From an uncultured Lachnospiraceae bacterium (GTDB lineage: Bacteria; Bacillota; Clostridia; Lachnospirales; Lachnospiraceae), in NCBI GenBank assembly GCA_947174505.1, contig CAMWJF010000001.1, positions 62,001 to 126,000 of the forward strand: DNA of 64,000 nucleotides. Direction: 5' to 3'. Made by a program: the position numbers and the translations under genes. The notes beneath the pieces are model-generated. The model searched no databases, was not told the origin of the DNA, and saw only the letters and a list, made by a program, of their open reading frames with translations. This document shows, one piece after another, positions 8,882 to 16,077 of the stretch (positions are counted from its first letter, which is position 1; every line of letters starts with the position of its first letter).

Positions 8882-9979
8882 ATGAAAATGAATCTGGCAA
8901 TCTACGGCGCCCAGGGCTACGCCCTCGGCACCTGTGAAGCAATCAGAACTTTATATCCGAAGCGGGAGATTTCCTGCTTTCTTGTGACGCATATGGACGG
9001 TAATGCCTCTGTTCTCGGCGGTATTCCGGTGCAGGAGCTCTCTGCCTATGCGGAGGGGATGGGCGGAGAGGAAAAACGGGAGATCGAAGTCCTTATTGCC
9101 ACTCCGGAACAGGTGCAGCCGGATATTGAGGAGACGCTGGAAAACTATGGATTCCGCCACTACAGGAGGCTTACTTTTGCCCGCTGGGCAGAGCTGATAA
9201 AGCTGTTCCATGCGAGGCTGGGGAAATTTCTGCCCCTTTCCGCGCTGCCGGTAGGATGCCATATGCCTTTTGTCAGAATGTACATGGCGAAATCTCATGT
9301 GGACAGGCCTCTCAGGGACGGCGGCGGGCTGCCGGATTACGTGTTTCCGATCCAGGCAGGGGCGGCATGCTGTGATGTGCGGGTGGCGGATCTGGCGGAT
9401 AATACGGGGGAGCATATTTCTGACAGGAATGGTAATTACTGTGAGCTGACGGCACTTTACTGGATGTGGAAAAATAAGATGGGAGCGGGCGGTTCTACAG
9501 GCGGAGAGGAAGGGCAGTATTACGGACTGTGCCAGTACCGGCGGGGATTTGCGTTTGAAGAGGACGACCTTCTGCGGCTGGCGGACAATGATGTGGACGC
9601 GGTGCTGCCTTATCCCCTTCCGTATGAGCCGGACATCCATGCCCACCATGAGAGGTACATAAAGGAAGGGGACTGGAGGGCGCTGCTGCAGGCACTTTCC
9701 GAGCAGCAGCCGGAGTATGCGGAGGCTTTCCCGGAGATTCTGAAGCAGCGGTATCTGTATAATTACAATGTGATTCTTGCGAAAAAGAGCGTGCTGCGGG
9801 ATTACTGTGCGTGGCTGTTCCCGATCCTTATGCGGACGGAGGAACTGAGTGTTCCGAAGGGGAGTGAGAGGAGCGACAGGTATCTCGGTTATATGGGGGA
9901 GACGCTGGAGACGCTCTATTTTATGAGGAACGCCGAAAGGCTGAATATAGTGCATACAGAGTGTCGGCTGAGGGTATAA
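8882..9979 (+). CDS. DUF4422 glycosyltransferase-like protein with N-terminal Rossmann-like module
   Basis: 365 aa, ATG after AAGGAAG. Residues 1 to about 95 are a divergent form of the shared module (LAIYGAQGYALGT, then VLIATPEQV). The C-terminal domain matches DUF4422, a GT-like family common in capsule loci: HISDRNGNYCELTALYWMWKN, then YYGLCQYRRGF, then DVDAVLPYP and RYLYNYNVILAKK. Codon use is GC-rich, unlike the seven module-bearing genes before it. It therefore links the imported block by architecture but not by composition. The sugar transferred is unknown. Confidence 0.8.
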   Translation: MKMNLAIYGAQGYALGTCEAIRTLYPKREISCFLVTHMDGNASVLGGIPVQELSAYAEGMGGEEKREIEVLIATPEQVQPDIEETLENYGFRHYRRLTFARWAELIKLFHARLGKFLPLSALPVGCHMPFVRMYMAKSHVDRPLRDGGGLPDYVFPIQAGAACCDVRVADLADNTGEHISDRNGNYCELTALYWMWKNKMGAGGSTGGEEGQYYGLCQYRRGFAFEEDDLLRLADNDVDAVLPYPLPYEPDIHAHHERYIKEGDWRALLQALSEQQPEYAEAFPEILKQRYLYNYNVILAKKSVLRDYCAWLFPILMRTEELSVPKGSERSDRYLGYMGETLETLYFMRNAERLNIVHTECRLRV

Positions 9980-10004
9980 AACGTTATTCCGTCTATAAGT
10001 TCCA

Positions 10005-10033
10005 TTGACATCTGCAACATAATTCTATACAAT
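10005..10033 (+). promoter_or_regulatory. Sigma-A-type promoter upstream of Rpn-like gene
   Basis: A perfect -35 TTGACA at 10005-10010 and -10 TACAAT at 10028-10033 are separated by exactly 17 bases, in an AT-rich patch just after the DUF4422 gene. The start codon of the next gene is about 200 bases further on, giving a long leader. That leader contains GCATGGC/GCCATGC and GGACAG/CTGTC inverted repeats but no clear terminator. It separates transcription of the 10-13 kb genes from the imported block. Confidence 0.72.
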
Positions 10034-10242
10034 AAATCCATCAGGGAAATTCTAACAGAGGTGCATTCCGCACGTTCAGGACAGTTTCTGTCGGATTTTT
10101 CTATTACACTGACAACAGAAGATGCGGCAGGAACTGGGGCGTGTGCCCCTAAACGCGCATGGCCTTTGGGCGGACAGCCGGATGCCATGCCTGTTATAGA
10201 GGAATGGGTCTCTTTCCTGCCAGAGCACAGGAAGGAGAAAGC

Positions 10243-11208
10243 ATGACACGGAGAAGACATGCATGGAGACTATGGAAAATTTTGAGGTTTGGGCACAGGG
10301 GAAAGGTGAAGAGAAATGTAAAGGACAGGCTGTTCCGCTTCCTGTTTGAGAAAGACAGGGAAGCGCTTTTGGAGCTGTACAACGCACTGAACGAAACGGA
10401 CTACAGAGATGCTTCGCAGCTTGAGATTGTGACGATTGAGAGCGCAGTTTATGTGGTGATGAAAAACGACCTTGCATTTATACTGGCGGGGACGCTAAAC
10501 ATGTACGAACACCAGAGCACTTACAGTCCGAATCTGCCGGTGCGGTTTCTGATGTATCTGGCGCAGGAATACCAAATGGTAATTGAACGGGCGGAAAAGA
10601 GCCTGTACGGTGCGGGACTGATTTCTTTGCCGACACCTAAGTGTGTGGTGTTCTATAATGGTACAAAGGAGATGCCGGAGGAGCAAACGCTCAGGCTTTC
10701 TGATGCCTTTGAGGATACGGCTGTCAAAGCAGACGTGGAGCTGACGGTGCGAATGCTTAATATCAACCACGGACATAACAGCCTGTTGATGGAAAAGTGC
10801 GGGGTATTGAAGGAATACGCAGAATTTGTGGATATAATGAGAACATGTATGCGAGAAGGGAAGCGTGCGGAAACGGCGCTGGCGGATGCAGTAGATTATT
10901 GTATAGAAAACGGGATTCTTGAGAAAGTTTTGAGGGAAAACCGCGCGGAGGTGCTTGGTATGCTGCTGGAAGAGTTTGATGTGGAGAAATATGAGCGGAC
11001 CTTGAAAAGTGAGGGGCGTGAAGAGGGCATGGAGCTTGGAAGAAAACAGGGAATAGAACAAGGAATAGAACAGGGTATTCGCTGCATGGTGGAGGCTTTG
11101 CAGGAGACTGGGCAGCCGAGAGATTGTGTTGCGGTTAAGATCGCAGAAAAATACGCGCTGTTAGAGAAAGAGGCGGAAGAGAAGCTTTTATTGTATTGGA
11201 AGGGTTAG
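10243..11208 (+). CDS. Rpn-like PD-(D/E)XK nuclease family protein
   Basis: 321 aa from the ATG at 10243 with AAGGAG five bases upstream; the frame stays open above but lacks a ribosome site. The N-terminal ~200 residues resemble the recombination-promoting nuclease/PDDEXK_2 family abundant in Clostridia: VKDRLFRFLFEKD, then NDLAFILAGTLNMYEHQST (candidate D and ExQ active-site residues), then PVRFLMYLAQEYQ. The C-terminus has a charged REEGMELGRKQ run and GIEQ repeats, a common tail in this family. Such genes spread horizontally, and it has no obvious role in glycan synthesis. It lies between the imported block and pseF and may mark a past recombination point. Confidence 0.75.
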   Translation: MTRRRHAWRLWKILRFGHRGKVKRNVKDRLFRFLFEKDREALLELYNALNETDYRDASQLEIVTIESAVYVVMKNDLAFILAGTLNMYEHQSTYSPNLPVRFLMYLAQEYQMVIERAEKSLYGAGLISLPTPKCVVFYNGTKEMPEEQTLRLSDAFEDTAVKADVELTVRMLNINHGHNSLLMEKCGVLKEYAEFVDIMRTCMREGKRAETALADAVDYCIENGILEKVLRENRAEVLGMLLEEFDVEKYERTLKSEGREEGMELGRKQGIEQGIEQGIRCMVEALQETGQPRDCVAVKIAEKYALLEKEAEEKLLLYWKG

Positions 11209-11351
11209 CCGGTCAGGGTCTTTTATCTACTTCCGGATATCCGGTGCTGGTTTCCTCCATTTGTAAATGCCTGGATGAGGAGCTGGCCGAGTATGATAGA
11301 TAAAGGCGGGGAACAAGACAATCGTGGAGGGTGTAGTGTGAGGTACATGGA

Positions 11352-12071
11352 ATGGGAAAAGAATTAAATGCGGTGGCAATCATCACTGCCCGGGGAGGCA
11401 GCAAGCGGATTCCCGGGAAAAATATCAAAGAATTTATGGGAAAGCCGATGCTGGTTTACGGTATTGAGGCGGCGCTACAGTCAGGGATATTCCGTGAGGT
11501 CATGGTTTCTACCGACGACGAGGAGATTGCCCGGATTGCGCGGGAAGCGGGGGCGGCGGTTCCCTTTATGAGAAGCGGGGAGACGTCGGGTGACTTCGCC
11601 ACCACAGATGATGTGCTCATGGAGGTGATCCGGGTTTATGAGGAGCGGGGAGAACAGTTTGATTACATGGCCTGTATTTATCCGACCGCGCCTTTTGTGA
11701 CGGCCGGGAAGCTTGCGGAGGCCATGAAACTTTTGGTGGAGCGGGACGCGTCCGGGGTGATGCCGGTGGTCCGCTATTCGTTTCCGCCCCAGCGCGGCAT
11801 GGCGATCCGGGAGGGAAAGCTTGTGTACTGCTATCCCGAAAACGCCATGAAACGGTCTCAGGATTTAGAGCCGGTGTACCATGACAGCGGTCAGTTTTAC
11901 TGCTATCATGTGAAGCGGTATCTGGCATGTAAGGGAGATCTGCCGGACGGCTATCTGCCTATTATAGTGCCGGAGACGGAGGTGCAGGATATTGATAACC
12001 CGTCGGATCTGGCGCTGGCGGAGCTGAAATTTCGGAGGATGAGGGAAAGTGGTGCGCAGGCGGATGTCTGA
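11352..12071 (+). CDS. pseF: Pseudaminic acid cytidylyltransferase
   Basis: 239 aa. Activates a nonulosonic acid with CTP to give the CMP-sugar used by sialyltransferase-like enzymes. The N-terminal AIITARGGSKRIPGKNIK is the CTP-binding signature of the acylneuraminate cytidylyltransferase family. IYPTAPFVT and YHDSGQFYCY are closer to PseF than to NeuA. VQDIDNPSD closes the family core. The gene is 60 bases before pseI, so substrate and product fit a pseudaminic-type pathway. CMP-legionaminic acid synthetase is the main alternative. Confidence 0.85.
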   Translation: MGKELNAVAIITARGGSKRIPGKNIKEFMGKPMLVYGIEAALQSGIFREVMVSTDDEEIARIAREAGAAVPFMRSGETSGDFATTDDVLMEVIRVYEERGEQFDYMACIYPTAPFVTAGKLAEAMKLLVERDASGVMPVVRYSFPPQRGMAIREGKLVYCYPENAMKRSQDLEPVYHDSGQFYCYHVKRYLACKGDLPDGYLPIIVPETEVQDIDNPSDLALAELKFRRMRESGAQADV

Positions 12072-12131
12072 ACGGCGTAACAGTGCTGTGAAAACGGACA
12101 AGGGATAGCCGCAAAGGAAAGGGAAGAACTT

Positions 12132-13187
12132 ATGGCACAGCAGAAAATAAAGATCGGCAGTCGATTGATCGGGGAGGATGAACCGACTTATATCGTGGCG
12201 GAGATGTCGGCCAACCACTTACAGGACTATGACAGGGCCGAGGCGATTATACGGGCGGCGAAGGAGGCGGGTGCGGACGCGGTTAAGCTCCAGACTTACA
12301 CGGCTGACACCATCACGATGGATTGTGACAACGAATACTTTCAGATTACCCAAGGAACGATCTGGGACGGACAGACATGCTATGAGCTGTTTCGGGAGGC
12401 TTATACGCCCTGGGAGTGGCAGCCGAAGCTCATGAAGCTGGCAAACGATCTGGGGATGGACTGTTTTTCTTCTCCGTTTGACTTCACGTCGGTGGATTTT
12501 ATGGAGGAGATGGGGATGCCTGCCTATAAGGTTGCTTCCCCTGAAATCTGGGATATTCCCCTGCTCCGTAAGATTGCGGGGCAGGGAAAACCTGTGATCA
12601 TGGCGACAGGACTCGCGCATTTGGAGGATATTGATAGGGCGGTGAAGACATGCAGGGAGGAGGGGAATGAGCAGATTATACTCCTGAAATGCGTGGCTAC
12701 TTATCCGACGCCCTATGAGGATATGAATATCAAAGTCATTCCCCACATGGCTGAGACTTTTGATTGTCTGACGGGACTTTCCGATCACAGCATGGGTTCC
12801 GCTGTAGCGGTGGCTGCGGTGGCTCTCGGTGCGCGGATGGTGGAAAAGCACTTTACGCTGTCACGGGCGGACGGCGGGCCGGATGGAGCCTTTTCCATGG
12901 AGCCTGCGGAGTTTAAAAAGATGGTGGATGAAATCCGCATTGTGGAGAAAGCGCTGGGGAAGGTGACCTACCGTCTGACGGAAAAGCAGGAGAGAAGCAG
13001 GGAGGAAGGGCGTTCCCTGTTTGTCACGGAAGATATGAAAAAGGGAGAAATTTTTACAGAGAAAAATATGCGTTCTATACGGCCGGCGTTCGGTATGGCG
13101 CCCAGATATTATGAGGAGGTGCTGGGAAAACGGGCACGATGCGATATTTCCAGGGGGACGCCGATGGATTGGAAGTATGTAGAGTAG
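12132..13187 (+). CDS. pseI: Pseudaminic acid synthase
   Basis: 351 aa. Condenses a 6-deoxy-di-acetamido-altrose with phosphoenolpyruvate to give pseudaminic acid. The NeuB-like TIM barrel occupies about residues 1 to 280, with IVAEMSANH, VKLQTYTADTIT, YTPWEW, FSSPFDFTSVDF, GLSDHSMG and MVEKHFTL. A C-terminal SAF domain (GRSLFVTEDMKKGEIF to GTPMDWKYVE) completes the enzyme. The EMSANH and GTIWDG motifs point to PseI rather than NeuB or LegI. The earlier pathway enzymes pseB, pseC and pseG are not in this window, so they must lie elsewhere. The stop codon touches the first structured intergenic repeat. Confidence 0.9.
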   Translation: MAQQKIKIGSRLIGEDEPTYIVAEMSANHLQDYDRAEAIIRAAKEAGADAVKLQTYTADTITMDCDNEYFQITQGTIWDGQTCYELFREAYTPWEWQPKLMKLANDLGMDCFSSPFDFTSVDFMEEMGMPAYKVASPEIWDIPLLRKIAGQGKPVIMATGLAHLEDIDRAVKTCREEGNEQIILLKCVATYPTPYEDMNIKVIPHMAETFDCLTGLSDHSMGSAVAVAAVALGARMVEKHFTLSRADGGPDGAFSMEPAEFKKMVDEIRIVEKALGKVTYRLTEKQERSREEGRSLFVTEDMKKGEIFTEKNMRSIRPAFGMAPRYYEEVLGKRARCDISRGTPMDWKYVE

Positions 13188-13280
13188 AGCGAAAAGAACT
13201 TCTAAAGACATCCCGCCATTGGACGGGACGCCAGGAAGTTCTATGTTTCACTCAGAAGAATGCCTGAAAAACGGCATTCT
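13187..13280 (+). repeat. Structured intergenic repeat, copy 1 (type 1)
   Basis: Outer arm 13187-13194 pairs with 13246-13253 (one mismatch). The continuous inner arm 13195-13202 (AGAACTTC) pairs perfectly with 13235-13242, leaving an ATG bulge on the 3' side. Inside is a TCCCGCC/GG-A-CGGGA hairpin (13211-13228). A separate hairpin follows: AGAATGCC at 13257-13264 and GGCATTCT at 13273-13280. The conserved unpaired stretches are CTAAAGAC before and GCCAGGAA after the inner hairpin. The same architecture recurs at 37450, 41761, 47760 and 59081 with compensatory changes. Function unknown. Confidence 0.75.
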
Positions 13281-13306
13281 CCGCATATTAGCAGAAAAGT
13301 GCTTGG

Positions 13307-14719
13307 ATGGAGAAAGGCGAAGTGGAAGAAAAGCAGAAAAAAATGATGATTCTGGGAGCAAGCGCGCTGCAGGTTCCCGCCATAAAAAAGGCGAAAGAGT
13401 TAGGATATCAGATTATTTTGGTGGATTATGACGAAAACGCGGTGGGGTTTGCGTTGGCTGACGTGAGACTGGTGGTCAGCACGTTGGACCAGGAGGAGGT
13501 TTACCGGCAGGCACTTATTTACCGGCCTGATGTGGTGATCACTTCCACCAGCGACGGTCCTGTGCGGACGGCGGCTTATGTCAATGAAAAATTGGGGAAA
13601 CGGCCGGATCTGTCCTATGAGAGCGCGCTCTGCGCTACCATAAAGAGTAAAATGAGAGACCGTTTAAGAGAATGCGGCGTACCGATACCGAAATACTATG
13701 CGGCAAAAGATTATGCGGCGTTTTCGGAAGCGGTGGACAGGCTGGGCGGGAACTGTATTGTAAAGCCTGCGGATAATGCGGGGAGCCGGGGCGTGATTCT
13801 GTTCGAGTGGGCGAGTGCCGGCATGACGCTTCCGGAAACGGAAAACCGTGATGGCATACGGACGGAGGGTGTGAAGCCGAAGTCATTTCAGGAAATGCAG
13901 GAAGAAAGGTTCGGGGTATATCTAAAATTCTATAATGAAATGAAAAACCGGACATACCAATACAGTCTGGGCAATTCCCGAAACGGCACGGTGATGGTGG
14001 AGGAATACATGCAGGGCCCGGAGGTCAGCGTGGAAATCATGGTGGTAGAGGGAGAACCGCATATCCTCACGATCACGGATAAATATATTACGCCGCCGCC
14101 CTATTTTGTGGAACTGGCGCACTGCGAACCGAGTAGGCTGGATGCAGGGACACAGGAGGAGATACGGAAGGTGGCCGCGCAGGCGGTCAGGGCGGTCGGT
14201 ATTGAAAATGCGCCCGCTCATGTGGAGATAAAGGTGACGGAGGAAGGGCCGAAGATCGTGGAGCTGGCGGCGAGACTCGGCGGCGACTTTATTACTTCCA
14301 GGCTGGTGCCGCTTTCGACGGGAATTGATATGGTGGGAGCTTCGGTACTTTTGGCGACGGGAGAGGCGCCTGACCTGACTCCGAAGCGGAACCGCGGCGC
14401 GGCGATTCATTTTATTTCTGTGAACGGCGGGTCGGGCGGCTGCCGTGAGAGCCGGATACCCTGCCCATCGGGGACTTTGGCGGGCACGGAACAGGAGCAG
14501 GAGGGTGTGCTTGTCCGGATCACTGTGCCGGAAACTCTTTATGGACGGGCGGGGGTGGAGGAAATCTGTCTCTATAAAAAGCCCGGCAACCATGTGCAGG
14601 GGACATATTCCAGCAATGACAGGCTGGGGCATGTGATCACGACGGGAGAGACACCGGAGCAGGCCATGGAGCTGGGAAAGCAGGTAATGGCGCAGATTGA
14701 TGTGGAGATATCATATTGA
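13307..14719 (+). CDS. ATP-grasp ligase
   Basis: 470 aa from the ATG at 13307; ATG 13343 is an alternative, and neither has a strong ribosome site. The N-terminal pre-ATP-grasp fold starts MMILGASALQVPAIKKAKEL. The ATP-grasp core includes CIVKPADNAGSRGVILF (P-loop-like strand), VMVEEYMQGPEVSVEIM, HVEIKVTEEGPKIVELAARL (metal-binding acids) and GGDFIT. The ~150-residue C-terminal part resembles the tail of carbamoyl-phosphate-synthase- and BacD-like ligases. These enzymes join a carboxylate to an amine through an acyl-phosphate. Sitting between pseI and a sialyltransferase-like gene, it may attach an amino acid or amidate the nonulosonic acid carboxylate. That role is inference. Confidence 0.8.
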   Translation: MEKGEVEEKQKKMMILGASALQVPAIKKAKELGYQIILVDYDENAVGFALADVRLVVSTLDQEEVYRQALIYRPDVVITSTSDGPVRTAAYVNEKLGKRPDLSYESALCATIKSKMRDRLRECGVPIPKYYAAKDYAAFSEAVDRLGGNCIVKPADNAGSRGVILFEWASAGMTLPETENRDGIRTEGVKPKSFQEMQEERFGVYLKFYNEMKNRTYQYSLGNSRNGTVMVEEYMQGPEVSVEIMVVEGEPHILTITDKYITPPPYFVELAHCEPSRLDAGTQEEIRKVAAQAVRAVGIENAPAHVEIKVTEEGPKIVELAARLGGDFITSRLVPLSTGIDMVGASVLLATGEAPDLTPKRNRGAAIHFISVNGGSGGCRESRIPCPSGTLAGTEQEQEGVLVRITVPETLYGRAGVEEICLYKKPGNHVQGTYSSNDRLGHVITTGETPEQAMELGKQVMAQIDVEISY

Positions 14720-14810
14720 CGGGCAGATGCGGATGATACCATAGGCTGTGCAAAACCGGGTGAACGGACAGGCTTACAGATATTGAATGAGGAGAGGTAT
14801 GGGAACGTAA

Positions 14811-15887
14811 GTGCTTATGAAAGATAGAATTTACGTCTGCCACACGTACTATCATGTGTATGTGGCATGTTTAAAAGAACTGAATCTGGAACGGGAAAAG
14901 CGGGGGAACGCCACCCTCGTTATGAGTACCATGTCCAATGATTTCGGGGATCTGGAAGAGAGGGCGAAGGCCTGCGGGCTCTTTGAAGCGGTGTACATGT
15001 TCGACGAGAAAGAGGACGTTAATTTCCCCGAAATCATGAAGTACCATGTGGACAGGGGAAACCTTCTTTTCAATCTCCTTGCCCGTATCCGTTACACAAA
15101 GCTTCTGGGAAAGGCGCAGAAGCCTTATGTGCCGGTGGACTTTAAAGAATATAAAGATATTTACGTGTTCTGCGATTCCGATCCGATCGGTTATTATCTG
15201 AGTTATAAAAAAATACATTATCATGCGCTGGAGGACGGACTGGACTGTATCAGCACCTACGATACCGCGCGCTATGACAACAGGGGGCATTTTAAGCTGA
15301 AAGCGTTTCTTGCCGCCCTGAACCTTATTTTTATCCAGAACGGGTGGGGAAAGTACTGTCTGGACATGGAGGTCAATGATATCTCCGTTTTGCCCTATCC
15401 CTGCCCCAAATATATTGAACAGTCCAGGCAGGAGCTGGCGGATGCGCTTACGAAGGCGGATCAGGCACTGCTGGTGCGGCTGTTTATTGCCAATATAGAG
15501 GAGATACAGGAAAAACTGTCGGTAGGAAAGGATAAAATTCTTCTTTTGACGGAACCTCTCTGTGAGCTGCGTGTGCGTGAGCAGATTTTCAGGGATTGCA
15601 TTAACTTATATGGTCAAAAGGAAGGGGCGGAATCCGTGATCCTGATTAAGCCCCATCCCAGAGACCTTTTAGACTATGAAGAAAAATTTTCAGAGCATAT
15701 TGTGCTTGACCGGAAATTCCCGATGGAGGTGCTGAATTATATCGAGGGACTGACCTTTAGCCGGGTGATCTCTGTCTTTACGGTGGTGCGGAATATCCGC
15801 TTTGCGGAGGAGATTATTTATCTGGGGGAGGATTTTATGGACAAATATGAAGATCCCAGACTGCACAGGCAGAACGAGGAGATTTAA
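14811..15887 (+). CDS. GT52 sialyltransferase-like glycosyltransferase
   Basis: 358 aa from a GTG at 14811; an in-frame ATG lies two codons later. It opens with YVCHTYYHVYVACLKEL, as in the GT52 lipooligosaccharide sialyltransferase family. It carries the two bacterial sialyltransferase motifs: D/E-D/E-G in HALEDGLD and the HP motif in LIKPHPRD, used for catalysis and CMP binding. Lying directly after pseF, pseI and the ATP-grasp gene, it is the obvious transferase for the CMP-nonulosonic acid. Whether the donor is CMP-pseudaminic acid or a ligase-modified form is open. Confidence 0.8.
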   Translation: MLMKDRIYVCHTYYHVYVACLKELNLEREKRGNATLVMSTMSNDFGDLEERAKACGLFEAVYMFDEKEDVNFPEIMKYHVDRGNLLFNLLARIRYTKLLGKAQKPYVPVDFKEYKDIYVFCDSDPIGYYLSYKKIHYHALEDGLDCISTYDTARYDNRGHFKLKAFLAALNLIFIQNGWGKYCLDMEVNDISVLPYPCPKYIEQSRQELADALTKADQALLVRLFIANIEEIQEKLSVGKDKILLLTEPLCELRVREQIFRDCINLYGQKEGAESVILIKPHPRDLLDYEEKFSEHIVLDRKFPMEVLNYIEGLTFSRVISVFTVVRNIRFAEEIIYLGEDFMDKYEDPRLHRQNEEI

Positions 15888-15981
15888 TGTCTGATCGCAT
15901 CGGGTATTCAGACAGAATCCCTAAAATTTTAAGAGGCCGGGAAATAACGGCAGCTTAAACCGGCGAAAGAGAGTGCGGAAT

Positions 15982-16010
15982 TTGCGCACAGTACGTACTT
16001 GTGGTATACT
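15982..16010 (+). promoter_or_regulatory. Extended -10 promoter for the flippase segment
   Basis: TTGCGC at 15982-15987 and TATACT at 16005-16010 with a 17-base spacer; TGG directly before the -10 makes an extended -10 element. It lies in the 190-base gap after the GT52 gene, about 68 bases ahead of the ABC transporter start. The same gap holds a TGTCTGA/TCAGACA inverted repeat just after the previous stop. This suggests the genes from 16.1 kb have at least one promoter of their own. Confidence 0.62.
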
Positions 16011-16077
16011 CGATAACAGTTTAGCCTGGGAATGGGTATGAACCGTACGCTTATGGGCTGGGAAAAGGAAACACATT

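Noticed and set aside
11030-11090. Short tandem repeats suggesting a CRISPR-like or microsatellite array
   Set aside because: They encode GIEQ repeats in the C-terminal tail of the Rpn-like protein, stay in frame, and have no spacer structure.
12219-12851. Long minus-strand open frame opposite pseI
   Set aside because: It is the mirror of a well-supported gene, has no ribosome site or family match, and its codon pattern is that of a shadow frame in GC-rich DNA. The same applies to 8951-9955, 13922-14632, 16531-17760, 34024-34941, 37505-38572, 40874-42190, 46728-47612 and 55416-56237 on the minus strand.
13219-13431. Possible small gene over the structured repeat
   Set aside because: The frame runs through both hairpins of the repeat and into the ATP-grasp gene out of phase; there is no ribosome site.
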